DNA of 64,000 bases from Sphingobium baderi (GTDB lineage Bacteria; Pseudomonadota; Alphaproteobacteria; Sphingomonadales; Sphingomonadaceae). Shown one piece after another: positions 47,196 through 56,067 of this stretch. Location: positions 2,870,501 to 2,934,500 of the forward strand of contig NZ_CP013264.1 of the NCBI RefSeq assembly GCF_001456115.1, in the 5' to 3' direction. How positions within the stretch are numbered: the first letter of the stretch is position 1; every line of letters starts with the position of its first letter. The notes below the pieces were generated by a model, which was not told where the DNA came from, ran no database searches, and saw nothing but the letters and a program-made list of their open reading frames with translations. The position numbers were made by a program, and so were the translations under genes.

Positions 47196-48575
47196 TTAAC
47201 GCTGCCCCGTCCGCTGCACCGCGCCCTTATGCGCGCCCACGCCGCTGCGGCGGCGACGGAAAGGCTTTTTCTTCGCGGGCGCCGCATCGCCATCGGGACG
47301 ATGGGCGCGGTCGGGCGTGCCGCGCTGTTGCTTCTGCTGATCCTGATAGCGGCGCTGGCCATCGGCGCGCTTCGCCTGCTGTTCGGAAGTCTGCGGCTTG
47401 CCCTTGCGCGGGGGCGCGGGCTTGGGGAGGTTGCGAACCGCTTCCATGAAATTTTCAGGCAACGGCACGATCTCCAGCTTGACTTTGGCGGTCCGCTCGA
47501 TGGCCTTGAGATATGGCCGCTCATCATCCGCCACGAAGCTGATCGCGATGCCTTCCGCGCCCGCGCGGGCCGTCCGGCCGATGCGGTGGACATATTGCTC
47601 CGGCACGTTGGGCAGCTCGAAATTGATGACATGGCTCACGCCCGACACATCGATGCCACGCGCGGCGATGTCGGTCGCGACAAGCAGTTTCACATGACCG
47701 TGGCGGAAAGCCTGAAGCGCGGTCGTGCGCTGAGCCTGGCTCTTATTGCCGTGGATGGCGACCGCCTGGATGCCCGCCCCTTCCAGGAAACGCACGACGC
47801 GATCCGCGCCATGCTTGGTGCGGGTGAAGATGAGGGCGCGGTCGATCGGCTCGTTCTTGACCGTCAGGGTCAATAATGCCTGTTTTTCCGCCTGATTGAC
47901 GAAGCTTGCCCGCTGGAGGACGCGTTCGGCCGTCGTGGATTGTGGCGCGACGCTGACCTTCACCGGATCGTTCAGGAACTGCGCGGCGAGCGCCTCGATC
48001 TCCTTGGGCATGGTCGCGGAGAAGAACAGGTTCTGCCGTTCCTTCGGCAGCAGCTTGGCGATACGCCGCAGCGGGTGGATGAAACCCATGTCCATCATCT
48101 GGTCGGCTTCATCGAGGACGAAGATTTCTGTATCTTTGATGGTGAAGGCCCGCTGGTCGAGCAGGTCGAGCAGGCGGCCCGGCGTCGCAACGACGATGTC
48201 CACGCCACGGCTCAGCGCCTTGATTTGCCGATTGATGGGCACGCCGCCGAAGACGACTTCGACCGAAAGTTTCAGAAAACGGCCATAGTCGCGGAAACTC
48301 TGCGCGATCTGCGCGGCAAGTTCGCGGGTGGGCGAAAGCACCAGCATCCTGCAGCCATTGAGCGGCGTCTGCTTCGGATTGCGGGCGAAATGGTCCAGGC
48401 TGGGCAGCGCAAAGGCCGCCGTCTTGCCGGTGCCGGTTTGGGCAATGCCGCACAGGTCGCGGCCTTCCAGCAGGACCGGGATCGCCTTTTGCTGGATCGG
48501 CGTGGGGGTCGCGTAATTTTTGGCGGCCAGCGCCTTTAGAATCGGTTCGGCAAGGCCAAGTTCGGTGAATTGCAT
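47196..48575 (-). CDS. rhlE: DEAD-box RNA helicase, RhlE type
   Basis: A 459-residue ATP-dependent RNA helicase. The Q motif PTPIQQKAIP, Walker A AQTGTGKT (45-52), the DEAD box in VLDEADQMMDMGF near 153, SAT and HRIGRTARAG are all present. The C-terminal 80 residues are basic and disordered, ending in an Arg/Lys-rich stretch. Such helicases aid ribosome assembly and mRNA decay, often under cold. GGAAG lies nine bases before the ATG at 48575. The leader of about 200 bases has repeated boxes and hairpins. Confidence 0.94.
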   Translation of the reverse strand: MQFTELGLAEPILKALAAKNYATPTPIQQKAIPVLLEGRDLCGIAQTGTGKTAAFALPSLDHFARNPKQTPLNGCRMLVLSPTRELAAQIAQSFRDYGRFLKLSVEVVFGGVPINRQIKALSRGVDIVVATPGRLLDLLDQRAFTIKDTEIFVLDEADQMMDMGFIHPLRRIAKLLPKERQNLFFSATMPKEIEALAAQFLNDPVKVSVAPQSTTAERVLQRASFVNQAEKQALLTLTVKNEPIDRALIFTRTKHGADRVVRFLEGAGIQAVAIHGNKSQAQRTTALQAFRHGHVKLLVATDIAARGIDVSGVSHVINFELPNVPEQYVHRIGRTARAGAEGIAISFVADDERPYLKAIERTAKVKLEIVPLPENFMEAVRNLPKPAPPRKGKPQTSEQQAKRADGQRRYQDQQKQQRGTPDRAHRPDGDAAPAKKKPFRRRRSGVGAHKGAVQRTGQR

Positions 48576-48795
48576 CAAGATGACTTCCATTACAAAGCCC
48601 GCGCCTTCGCAATATGCGGGCACGGGGCGGGTGGCGAAACGACCCGCGTGAAAAGGGAAGCCTCAAAACGAAAATATAAGGACTGCTCTGGCGCTGTCCC
48701 TGCGCCGCATTCATTCATGCGCGGGGACGTTCACGCCGCCAGAGGCGGGAGCCATCGGCTCCTCGGTCGAGCGCATATGATGTAAATATAAGGAA
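48576..48795 (-). promoter_or_regulatory. Long leader of rhlE with a repeated TCCTTATATTT box
   Basis: The minus-strand box TCCTTATATTT occurs at 48672-48682 and again at 48784-48794, and GC-rich hairpins lie between and after the boxes, for example GGGTCG with nearby CGACCC. The boxes may be two -10 elements or leader RNA structure; I cannot decide. Confidence 0.4.
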
Positions 48796-48805
48796 AAAGC
48801 AAGCA

Positions 48806-48828
48806 GCCACCGCAATCGGGGCGGTGGT
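48806..48828 (-). terminator. Terminator of the PNPOx-like gene (minus strand)
   Basis: CCACCGC and GCGGTGG form a 7-bp stem with a seven-base loop. On the minus strand it is followed by CTGCTTGCTTTTT, 21 bases after the PNPOx stop. Confidence 0.6.
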
Positions 48829-48848
48829 CACTCAATGGATTGGACGAT

Positions 48849-49319
48849 TCAGAGCGAAACCTCTGCGTGTTTTTCTTGCATCCCTCTGCGCGCATCGCCG
48901 CCGAACAACTTGCGGAAAAGACCGCCGGCGCCGCTGTCCGCCCGCCAGATTTCCGCCGTGCCCAGATCGAAACGCAACATCAGCAGATCGGGATCGTCCC
49001 GTCCGCCCGAATACCATGCGGCGACATCGTTCGACCAATAACGGTCGATGATGGCAGGATCGCTTTCCGGCGTCAGGATTCCATCAATGCAGGCGAAAAG
49101 ATCATGGTCCTTCGCCGCGAACTGGGCCATGGCCCGTCCGCCCGACGCCAGCCGGTTTCCCTTGCTGGAATAGAACCAGAAACAGTGATGGGCGTTGGCG
49201 TCCAGTTGCGCCGTCATCGGCATGGCGTGATCCTGCGTTCCTTGCAGAGTCACCATCAGAAAAGGACTGTGGGACAACTCTTTCCAGAAACGTTCCCGAA
49301 TTTCGGCCTCGGTGCTCAT
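48849..49319 (-). CDS. Pyridoxamine 5'-phosphate oxidase-fold protein (general-stress-protein-26-like)
   Basis: A 156-residue split-barrel flavin-binding-type protein. The FWKELSHSPFLMVTLQ opening and the central barrel strands ASGGRAMAQFAAKDHDLFACI resemble the stress-related PNPOx-like group that binds FMN or F420. It is unlikely to be the true PdxH because the family length and substrate-binding end are missing. GAGGAGAAGG before the ATG at 49319 decides the start over an ATG at 49337. Confidence 0.85.
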   Translation of the reverse strand: MSTEAEIRERFWKELSHSPFLMVTLQGTQDHAMPMTAQLDANAHHCFWFYSSKGNRLASGGRAMAQFAAKDHDLFACIDGILTPESDPAIIDRYWSNDVAAWYSGGRDDPDLLMLRFDLGTAEIWRADSGAGGLFRKLFGGDARRGMQEKHAEVSL

Positions 49320-49419
49320 GCGCCTTCTCCTCTCCATGGGGTCTTGTCGTCAATGTCCGCGATGGGGGGAAGTTCCACCGGCGCTTGATCTTCGGCCCTT
49401 CCGACGCCACATAGCACGC

Positions 49420-49995
49420 ATGTTGATCGAGACTGAAAACACGCCCAATCCGGCAACCGTGAAATTCCTGCCCGGCCGCGCCGTCATGGGCACCGGCACG
49501 CGCGACTTCGCCAGCCCGGAGGAAGCCGAGGCATCTCCGCTAGCCGACGCCCTGTTCGGGCTGGGCGACGTGACCGGCGTCTTTTTCGGAAGCGACTTCA
49601 TTTCCGTCACCATCGCGCCGGGCGCGGAATGGAACGACGTTAAGCCTGAAATACTGTCCATCCTGCTCGATCATTTTTCAGCGAACATGCCGCTGTTCGC
49701 ACCCGGCAGCGCGGCAGGCATCGCCGTTCCTGCCGAAGAGGATGATTTTTCCGACGATCCCGAAGATGCCGAGATCGTCGCGCAGATCCGCGAGTTGATC
49801 GACACGCGCGTCCGCCCGGCGGTTGCCAATGACGGCGGCGACATCGTCTATCGCGGCTTTGACAAGGGCACGGTCTATCTGCGGATGCATGGTGCCTGTT
49901 CGGGCTGCCCCTCCTCCACCGCGACGCTGAAGAACGGCATCGAGCAGCTTTTGAAGCATTATGTGCCCGAAGTGACTGAAGTCCGCGCCATCTGA
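49420..49995 (+). CDS. nfuA: Fe-S cluster carrier protein NfuA
   Basis: A 191-residue scaffold/carrier for 4Fe-4S clusters. The N-terminal Nfu domain opens with MLIETENTPNPATVKFLPG; the C-terminal NifU-like domain has the cluster-binding CxxC in HGACSGCPSS (Cys160, Cys163). Radical-SAM enzymes such as MiaB and LipA, both encoded in this window, are the kind of client it serves. It has no clear ribosome site at 49420. tsaB follows after about 100 bases. Confidence 0.94.
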   Translation: MLIETENTPNPATVKFLPGRAVMGTGTRDFASPEEAEASPLADALFGLGDVTGVFFGSDFISVTIAPGAEWNDVKPEILSILLDHFSANMPLFAPGSAAGIAVPAEEDDFSDDPEDAEIVAQIRELIDTRVRPAVANDGGDIVYRGFDKGTVYLRMHGACSGCPSSTATLKNGIEQLLKHYVPEVTEVRAI

Positions 49996-50096
49996 GGCAT
50001 TGCGCCGACGCTATTATCACGGCATTTGGCAAATCGATATGGATCGATTAACCGCAGGTGATGCCGACGGTCGGCGGCGGCTCCAGGGAGTTTTGT

Positions 50097-50723
50097 TTGC
50101 GACTGCTTGTCATTGACACCGCGACACAGGCGCTGTCCGTCGCGCTGCTGGATGACGGGGTTGCCGTGGGACGCTTCCATGAGATTGTCGGGCGCGGCCA
50201 TGCCGAAGCGTTGCTCCCCGTTATCGCCGCCCTGCCCGATGGCGGGCGCGCCGATGCGATCGCGGTGGATGTGGGACCGGGCAGCTTCACCGGCGTCCGC
50301 ATCGGGATTGCGGCGGCCAAGGCGCTGTCGCTTGCCTGGCGGATTCCGATTCATGGCTATAGCGCGCTGGCGCTGACCGCGGCAAAGGCCGCGCAAACGC
50401 ATGAGGGAGGACTGCTGACGGTCACCCTCACCGGCGGTCACGGCGAACTATTCTGGCAATGCTTCGCCGCGGATGGACTGACACCCCTTACGCAGCCTGC
50501 TTCCACTCCGATTACCGCGCTGGCGGAACAGACCGGCGATTCCATCTTTTACGGGCCAGGCGCGGATGCGCTGGTCACGGCGAAGGGCATCGGAACCGCC
50601 GTCACCCTATATCCCGATGCTGCCGATTATCCTCTGATCGCGCAGCTTCCACCTTTGCCGCCCACGCCGGTATATGGTCGCGAGGCGGACGCGCGCCCGA
50701 TGGCGCAGGGGACGGCGTCATGA
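50097..50723 (+). CDS. tsaB: tRNA threonylcarbamoyladenosine biosynthesis protein TsaB
   Basis: A 208-residue partner of TsaD in making t6A at position 37 of ANN-decoding tRNAs. The ASKHA-fold opening LLVIDTATQALSVAL and the GPGSFTGVRIG motif are diagnostic. The start is a TTG with AGGGAG six bases upstream; a longer ATG frame at 50058 lacks this. The stop overlaps rimI as ATGA, so the pair is coupled, as in many bacteria. Confidence 0.93.
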   Translation: MRLLVIDTATQALSVALLDDGVAVGRFHEIVGRGHAEALLPVIAALPDGGRADAIAVDVGPGSFTGVRIGIAAAKALSLAWRIPIHGYSALALTAAKAAQTHEGGLLTVTLTGGHGELFWQCFAADGLTPLTQPASTPITALAEQTGDSIFYGPGADALVTAKGIGTAVTLYPDAADYPLIAQLPPLPPTPVYGREADARPMAQGTAS

Positions 50724-51199
50724 TGCCCGACATCGTCTTCGACACCTATGATGAAGGCGAGCGCAACGCGCTGGCTGACGCCATGGAGATCATGGTCCGC
50801 GCTTTCGACCCGGTCTATGGCGAAGCCTGGACGCTGCCGCAGATCTCCGGCGTCATGCTCATGCCGGGAACCTGGCTTACCATCGCCCGGCTGGACGCCA
50901 TACCGCTGGGGTTCGCGCTGGTCCGGTCCGTGCTCGACGAATGCGAGTTGTTGCTGCTGGCCGTCGATCCCGTGTGGAGAGGCCGGGGCATTGGCGATGC
51001 CCTGCTCGCCAGCAGCCTGTCCACGGCGCGCCGTAGGGGAATCGCTTCCATGAATCTGGAAGTGCGCGCCAGCAACAGCGCAATCAAACTTTACGAAAAG
51101 TTCGGATTCGAATATGTACATCGCCGCCCTGGTTATTATCGCGGCAATGATGGCCAACTTCATGACGCGTTGAGTCTACGGCTGGACATGATGATTTGA
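50720..51199 (+). CDS. rimI: Ribosomal protein S18 alanine N-acetyltransferase-like GNAT
   Basis: A 159-residue GNAT-fold acetyltransferase. The acetyl-CoA pyrophosphate loop is VWRGRGIGDALLA and the strand NLEVRASNSAIKLYEKFGFE matches RimI. The start overlaps tsaB (a second ATG lies three bases on). RimI acetylates ribosomal protein S18; the operon with tsaB supports the name, though the N-terminal 30 residues are divergent. Confidence 0.87.
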   Translation: MMPDIVFDTYDEGERNALADAMEIMVRAFDPVYGEAWTLPQISGVMLMPGTWLTIARLDAIPLGFALVRSVLDECELLLLAVDPVWRGRGIGDALLASSLSTARRRGIASMNLEVRASNSAIKLYEKFGFEYVHRRPGYYRGNDGQLHDALSLRLDMMI

Positions 51200-51310
51200 C
51201 CTGCCCCCTTGCCAGATTAGGCAGGAAAGTATAGCGGACGGTCGCCGCTCATCCATCAGCTTCCGGCAGGGCGGGTCGCATCTAGTTCAAGCCTTTTCAG
51301 GAAAAAGAAA

Positions 51311-51733
51311 ATGGAAAACGAATCCGCCCAGAAAGAACTGCTGATTACTTTGACGTCGGATATTGTCGCCGCGCATGTTTCCAATAACAGCGTTGCCGTT
51401 TCGGACGTCGCGGTGCTTATTCAGAATGTCCACGCGGCCCTGACCAATTTGTCGACCCCCGTCCCCGCTCCGGAAGTAAAGCCCGAGCCTGCGGTTTCGG
51501 TGCGCTCTTCCATCAAGCCGGATTATATCATCTGCCTGGAGGACGGGAAAAAGCTCAAGATGCTCAAGCGCCACCTGATGACTCATTATCAGATGACGCC
51601 GGACGATTATCGCGCCAAATGGGGCCTGCCTGCCGATTATCCGATGGTCGCGCCCAACTATGCCGAACAGCGCCGCACATTGGCGAAAAAGATTGGTCTT
51701 GGCACGAAACGCCGCCGCCCCCGCGGTAAATAA
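51311..51733 (+). CDS. MucR/Ros-family zinc-finger regulator
   Basis: A 140-residue transcription regulator. The zinc finger uses Cys75, Asp78, His88 and His92 within CLEDGKKLKMLKRHLMTHY, the Cys-Asp-His-His pattern of alphaproteobacterial MucR proteins. The C-terminus is basic (TKRRRPRGK). The family is H-NS-like and represses exopolysaccharide, motility and cell-cycle genes. AGGAAAAAGAAA lies before the ATG. A strong terminator follows, then fur. Confidence 0.93.
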   Translation: MENESAQKELLITLTSDIVAAHVSNNSVAVSDVAVLIQNVHAALTNLSTPVPAPEVKPEPAVSVRSSIKPDYIICLEDGKKLKMLKRHLMTHYQMTPDDYRAKWGLPADYPMVAPNYAEQRRTLAKKIGLGTKRRRPRGK

Positions 51734-51807
51734 CGGACGACCTGACGCCGCAATTGAAAAGCGATGTCGAAAGAAATGAGCGTTTCCATCCCATATGGAA
51801 CCGCTTC

Positions 51808-51837
51808 GGGGGAGAGGCATGGCCGCTCCCCCTTTTA
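51808..51837 (+). terminator. Rho-independent terminator after the MucR gene
   Basis: GGGGGAG pairs with CTCCCCC around an eleven-base loop, followed by TTTT. It begins 75 bases after the MucR stop. Confidence 0.85.
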
Positions 51838-51859
51838 CCTAACGGCAAAAGGCGTTAGG
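51838..51859. promoter_or_regulatory. Inverted repeat upstream of fur
   Basis: CCTAACG, eight bases, CGTTAGG. A perfect 7-bp repeat 39 bases before the fur start; likely overlaps the fur promoter. It does not look like a classical Fur box. Confidence 0.45.
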
Positions 51860-51897
51860 CTTGAATCTATCCTATCCCATTCAGCCGGCGAACAAAG

Positions 51898-52320
51898 ATG
51901 AACCGCAAGATCGACGTAGAAGCCCTATGCCATGAAAAGGGCCTTCGCATCACTGAACAACGCCGGGTAATCGCTCAGGTCCTGAGCGAAGCGGAGGACC
52001 ATCCCGATGTCGAGGAATTGCATCGGCGCTCCGCCGCAGTCGACCCCGGCATTTCCATCGCCACGGTTTACCGCACCGTCCGTCTGTTCGAGGAGGCCGG
52101 CATCCTCGACCGGCATGATTTCGGCGACGGTCGCGCCCGCTATGAAGCGGCGCCCGAATCCCACCACGACCATCTGATCGACGTGGAAACCGGTAATGTG
52201 ATCGAATTCGTCGATCCTGAACTGGAACAGCTTCAAAAGCAGATTGCCGAAAAGCTGGGTTTCCGCCTGGTCGATCACCGCATGGAACTCTATGGGGTGG
52301 TGATCGACCGCAAGAGCTGA
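51898..52320 (+). CDS. fur: Fur-family transcriptional regulator
   Basis: A 140-residue metal-sensing repressor. The winged helix spans residues 10-85 (ISIATVYRTVRLFEEAGIL is the recognition part), and the metal site residues of HHDHLI (His89, His90, His92) are present. The structural CxxC of E. coli Fur is replaced: the segment reads HLIDVETG, with Asp95 and Thr98 where cysteines would be. That is common in alphaproteobacterial Fur and Mur proteins, so iron or manganese sensing is possible. The plsC-like gene follows after four bases. Confidence 0.93.
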   Translation: MNRKIDVEALCHEKGLRITEQRRVIAQVLSEAEDHPDVEELHRRSAAVDPGISIATVYRTVRLFEEAGILDRHDFGDGRARYEAAPESHHDHLIDVETGNVIEFVDPELEQLQKQIAEKLGFRLVDHRMELYGVVIDRKS

Positions 52321-52324
52321 TCGC

Positions 52325-53083
52325 TTGGCCCGGATACGCCGTTTCTTGCGCCTGGGCGCGTTGACGGCCAGCCTCTTTCTTTGCCTTGCGCCCCATTTAT
52401 TGTGGCGGCTTTTCCGGCGGCCGTCGCCCTGGCCTCGCCGCTTCCTTACCCTGGCCGCCCGATCCGTCGGCGCGCGGGTGCAGGTGGCGGGAAAGCCGGT
52501 TTCCAGCGACCTGTTCCTGATCGCCAATCATGTGAGCTGGGTCGACATATTGGCGCTGGGCGGCGCGACCGGCACCGCCTTCGTCTCGCATGACGGCGTT
52601 GCCCGTTGGCCTGTGATCGGCTGGCTGGCCGCCCAGAATAATACGCTGTTCGTCTCGCGCGAAAAGCGTGGTGGGCTGGCGGGACAGATCGAAGCGTTGC
52701 GGGCGGCGATGATCGGGCATCAACCCGTGGCGATTTTCCCCGAGGGGACGACAGGTGACGGCCGCTCCCTTCTGCCCTTCAAGCCCACTCTGCTGGCAGT
52801 CCTGTTGCCGCCGCCCCGCGAAGTGATGATCCAGCCTGTGCATATCGACTATGGCCGCGCCGCGCCCGACATTGCGTGGCATGGCAATGAATCGGCGGGA
52901 AGCAACGTGAAACGGTTGCTGGAACGCCCGGGAAGCCTGGACGTAACGCTGCGTTTCCTTGAACCTTTCGATCCCACCGGATGCGGCGACCGCAAGGTCA
53001 TCGCCGCCATGGCGCGCGAACATATTGTCGCGAGCATCGCGATGCACCTGCCGCCTTCCGCTGATGGCCATGGCACTGTATAG
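52325..53083 (+). CDS. 1-acyl-sn-glycerol-3-phosphate acyltransferase-like (PlsC family)
   Basis: A 252-residue membrane acyltransferase. An N-terminal hydrophobic segment (LGALTASLFLCLAPHLLW) is followed by the HxxxxD motif HVSWVD (69-74) and the substrate motif FPEGTTGDG near 138. It makes phosphatidic acid or a related acyl lipid. The start is a TTG four bases after the fur stop; no better codon exists nearby. The fur-plsC-miaB order is a known alphaproteobacterial arrangement. Confidence 0.9.
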   Translation: MARIRRFLRLGALTASLFLCLAPHLLWRLFRRPSPWPRRFLTLAARSVGARVQVAGKPVSSDLFLIANHVSWVDILALGGATGTAFVSHDGVARWPVIGWLAAQNNTLFVSREKRGGLAGQIEALRAAMIGHQPVAIFPEGTTGDGRSLLPFKPTLLAVLLPPPREVMIQPVHIDYGRAAPDIAWHGNESAGSNVKRLLERPGSLDVTLRFLEPFDPTGCGDRKVIAAMAREHIVASIAMHLPPSADGHGTV

Positions 53084-53092
53084 CTGGATCGC

Positions 53093-54454
53093 ATGAATCG
53101 TAACGACACGCCCCCAAAGCCAGACAAAGCCCCGGCCACCTTCCACGTCAAATCCTTCGGCTGCCAGATGAACGTCTATGATGGCGAGCGCATGGCCGAG
53201 ATGCTGGGCGAGCGCGGCATGACCCCCGCAGCCGAGGGCACGGAGGCGGACCTCGTTATCCTTAACACCTGCCACATTCGCGAAAAGGCGGTGGACAAGG
53301 TCTATTCCGATATCGGCCGCCTGCGCCGGGAGGACGGCACGCGACCGATGATCGCGGTCGCGGGCTGCGTCGCGCAGGCCGAGGGCAGCGAGATCAGCCG
53401 CCGCGCGAAGAGCGTCGACATCGTCGTCGGCCCGCAAGCCTATCACCGCCTGCCGGACCTGATCGACAAGGCGGGTCGCGGCGAGGAAGCGGTGGACACC
53501 GACATGCCGCTCGCATCCAAATTCGGCGCCCTGCCCGCTCGGACCAAGCAGGCGCGGCCCACCGCTTTCCTTACCATTATGGAAGGGTGCGACAAATTCT
53601 GCACATACTGCGTGGTGCCCTATACGCGCGGCGCGGAGATCAGCCGGTCATGGGACGCAATCCTCGAAGAGGCACAGGCGCTGGTCGACGGCGGCGCGCG
53701 CGAAATCACGCTGCTGGGCCAGAACGTCAATGCCTGGACGGGCGAGGACAGCAAAGGCCGGATGCAGGGGATGGACGGCCTTGTCCGCGAACTGGCGAAG
53801 ATCAACGACCTTAAACGCATCCGCTACACCACCAGCCATCCCAACGACATGAGCGACGGCCTGATCGCCGCCCATGGCGAGGTGGAAAAGCTGATGCCCT
53901 TTCTCCATCTGCCGGTGCAGTCGGGCAATGACCGCATCCTGAAAGCCATGAACCGCAGCCACAGCGCGGACAGTTATTTGCGGATCATCGAGCGGGTGCG
54001 GGAAGCGCGGCCCGACATCGCCCTGTCGGGCGACTTCATCGTCGGCTTCCCCGGCGAGACGGACGCGGAGTTCGAAGATACTCTGAAGATCGTCGAGCAA
54101 GTGCGCTATGCACAATGCTATTCCTTCAAATACAGCTCCCGCCCCGGCACGCCCGCCGCCGACATGGACGGCCAGATTCCGGCCGAGGTGATGGACGAGC
54201 GGCTGGCGCGGCTTCAGGCGCTCATCAACCAGCATCAAGTGGCGTTCAACACCGCCACCATAGGCCGCCGCACGGACATATTGCTGGAGCGCAAAGGCCG
54301 TTATCCCGGCCAGCTCATCGGTAAGACGCCGTGGCTTCAGTCGGTCCATGTCACCGCGCCGGACCTTGCCATCGGCGACATGGTGGAAGTCGATATCGTC
54401 AGCGCCGGTCCCAACAGTCTGGCCGGTGAACCCAGCAGGAGGAAAGCCGCTTGA
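53093..54454 (+). CDS. miaB: tRNA-2-methylthio-N6-dimethylallyladenosine synthase
   Basis: A 453-residue radical-SAM methylthiotransferase acting on i6A37 of tRNAs. The N-terminal UPF0004 domain has Cys24, Cys60 and Cys92 for the auxiliary cluster; the radical-SAM cluster uses Cys166, Cys170 and Cys173 in CDKFCTYC; a TRAM domain ends the protein. Its start is nine bases after the acyltransferase stop. phoH and ybeY follow. Confidence 0.96.
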   Translation: MNRNDTPPKPDKAPATFHVKSFGCQMNVYDGERMAEMLGERGMTPAAEGTEADLVILNTCHIREKAVDKVYSDIGRLRREDGTRPMIAVAGCVAQAEGSEISRRAKSVDIVVGPQAYHRLPDLIDKAGRGEEAVDTDMPLASKFGALPARTKQARPTAFLTIMEGCDKFCTYCVVPYTRGAEISRSWDAILEEAQALVDGGAREITLLGQNVNAWTGEDSKGRMQGMDGLVRELAKINDLKRIRYTTSHPNDMSDGLIAAHGEVEKLMPFLHLPVQSGNDRILKAMNRSHSADSYLRIIERVREARPDIALSGDFIVGFPGETDAEFEDTLKIVEQVRYAQCYSFKYSSRPGTPAADMDGQIPAEVMDERLARLQALINQHQVAFNTATIGRRTDILLERKGRYPGQLIGKTPWLQSVHVTAPDLAIGDMVEVDIVSAGPNSLAGEPSRRKAA

Positions 54455-54556
54455 ACCAAAGCCTCGTCAATCCCGCACCGGCGGGAAACCATCTCCCCCG
54501 ACCATGGCGATGCGCCCTGACACAGAGATGGAAGATGAGCGAGGGAGGCTGCTGAC

Positions 54557-55555
54557 ATGAGTAAGAAACCGCATCAACGGGCCGAAGCGGGCGAACGCGC
54601 GCGGCTCGAAGTCACCTTTGAGCGCCCGCACCTTCTGGGCGCACTGTTCGGGCAATATGACCAGAACCTCGTGGCCATTGAAAACCGGCTGGGCGTCTAT
54701 ATCGCCGCGCGCGGCAACAAGCTCCAGATCGAGGGCGACGCCGAAGCCGCCGCCCGCGCCCGCGACGTGCTGACCGGCCTCTACAACCGCATCGCCGCGG
54801 GGCAGGAGATCGACGGCGGCGCGGTGGAGGCCGTCATCGCCATGTCCGCCGAACCGACGCTGGACGGCATCATCCGCCATGACGTCGCCGAACCGCCCAA
54901 GGTGATGATCCGCACCCGCAAGAAGACCATCGTGCCGCGCTCCGCCACGCAGGTCACTTATATGGAGGCGCTGACGCGCAACGACATCATCTTCGCGCTG
55001 GGTCCGGCAGGCACGGGCAAGACCTACCTCGCCGTCGCGCAGGCGGTGAGCCAGCTTATCTCCGGCTCGGTCGACCGCCTCATCCTCTCCCGCCCCGCCG
55101 TGGAAGCGGGCGAGCGGCTGGGCTTCCTGCCCGGCGACATGAAGGAGAAGGTCGATCCCTATCTGCGCCCGATCTACGACGCGCTTTACGACACGCTGCC
55201 CGCCGAACAGGTGGAACGGCGCATCGCATCGGGTGAGATAGAGATCGCGCCGCTCGCCTTCATGCGCGGGCGGACGCTCTCCAACGCCTTCATCGTGCTC
55301 GACGAAGCGCAGAATACCACCGTCGCGCAGATGAAGATGTTCCTCACCCGCTTCGGCGAGAACAGCCGCATGGTGATCTGCGGCGACCCGCGTCAGGTCG
55401 ACCTGCCTCAGCCAGGCATTTCCGGCTTGGCCGACGCCGTGTCACGATTGCAGGGCGTGGAGGGAATCGCGGTCGTGCCCTTCAATGTCGGCGATGTCGT
55501 ACGTCACCCGGTCGTCGGGCGCATTGTCCAGGCTTATGAGGGGCCCGATGCTTGA
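54557..55555 (+). CDS. phoH: PhoH family ATPase
   Basis: A 332-residue P-loop protein. The Walker A GPAGTGKT lies near residue 153 and the Walker B FIVLDEAQNTT near 250; an N-terminal KH-like region precedes them. PhoH proteins are predicted RNA-metabolism ATPases and often sit beside ybeY. GAGGGAGG before the ATG is a strong ribosome site. The stop lies within ybeY (8-base overlap). Confidence 0.94.
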   Translation: MSKKPHQRAEAGERARLEVTFERPHLLGALFGQYDQNLVAIENRLGVYIAARGNKLQIEGDAEAAARARDVLTGLYNRIAAGQEIDGGAVEAVIAMSAEPTLDGIIRHDVAEPPKVMIRTRKKTIVPRSATQVTYMEALTRNDIIFALGPAGTGKTYLAVAQAVSQLISGSVDRLILSRPAVEAGERLGFLPGDMKEKVDPYLRPIYDALYDTLPAEQVERRIASGEIEIAPLAFMRGRTLSNAFIVLDEAQNTTVAQMKMFLTRFGENSRMVICGDPRQVDLPQPGISGLADAVSRLQGVEGIAVVPFNVGDVVRHPVVGRIVQAYEGPDA

Positions 55556-56060
55556 TATTGCCATAGTGCTGGAAGATGGCTGGCCGGGCATCGATTGGGA
55601 GGAACTGGCCGAACGCGCCGTGACCTCGGCCATCGTGCACAGCCCTTATGCCGAATTTGTGCAAAGCCCCGTTACATATGAGATCGCGGTCAAGCTGACC
55701 TCTGACGAGGAGGTGCATCAACTGAACCGCAACTATCGGGACAAGGACAAGCCGACCAACGTGCTGTCTTTCCCCATGGTGCAACGCGACCTGTTGGAGG
55801 GCACCGCGAATACCGACGATGGCGAGGTGCTGCTGGGCGATATCGTGTTGGCCGAAGGCGTCTGCGCCCATGAAGCGCAGGGCAAGGGCATCTCCATCGC
55901 CGATCATGCCGCGCATTTGATCGTGCATGGGACTTTTCATTTGCTGGGATATGACCATATGGTCGATGCCGAAGCCGAGGCGATGGAAGCGCTGGAAATC
56001 CGTGCGCTCGCCAGCCTTGGCCTGCCTGATCCCTATGGGGATCGCGAAACAGGGGTTTAG
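55548..56060 (+). CDS. ybeY: Endoribonuclease YbeY
   Basis: A 170-residue zinc-dependent RNase for 16S rRNA 3' maturation and ribosome quality control. The three-histidine zinc motif is in VHGTFHLLGYDH near residue 123. The ATG at 55548 has GAGGGG upstream and lies within the phoH end, which decides it over an ATG at 55485. corC-like follows after seven bases. Confidence 0.95.
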   Translation: MLDIAIVLEDGWPGIDWEELAERAVTSAIVHSPYAEFVQSPVTYEIAVKLTSDEEVHQLNRNYRDKDKPTNVLSFPMVQRDLLEGTANTDDGEVLLGDIVLAEGVCAHEAQGKGISIADHAAHLIVHGTFHLLGYDHMVDAEAEAMEALEIRALASLGLPDPYGDRETGV

Positions 56061-56067
56061 GAAGATT

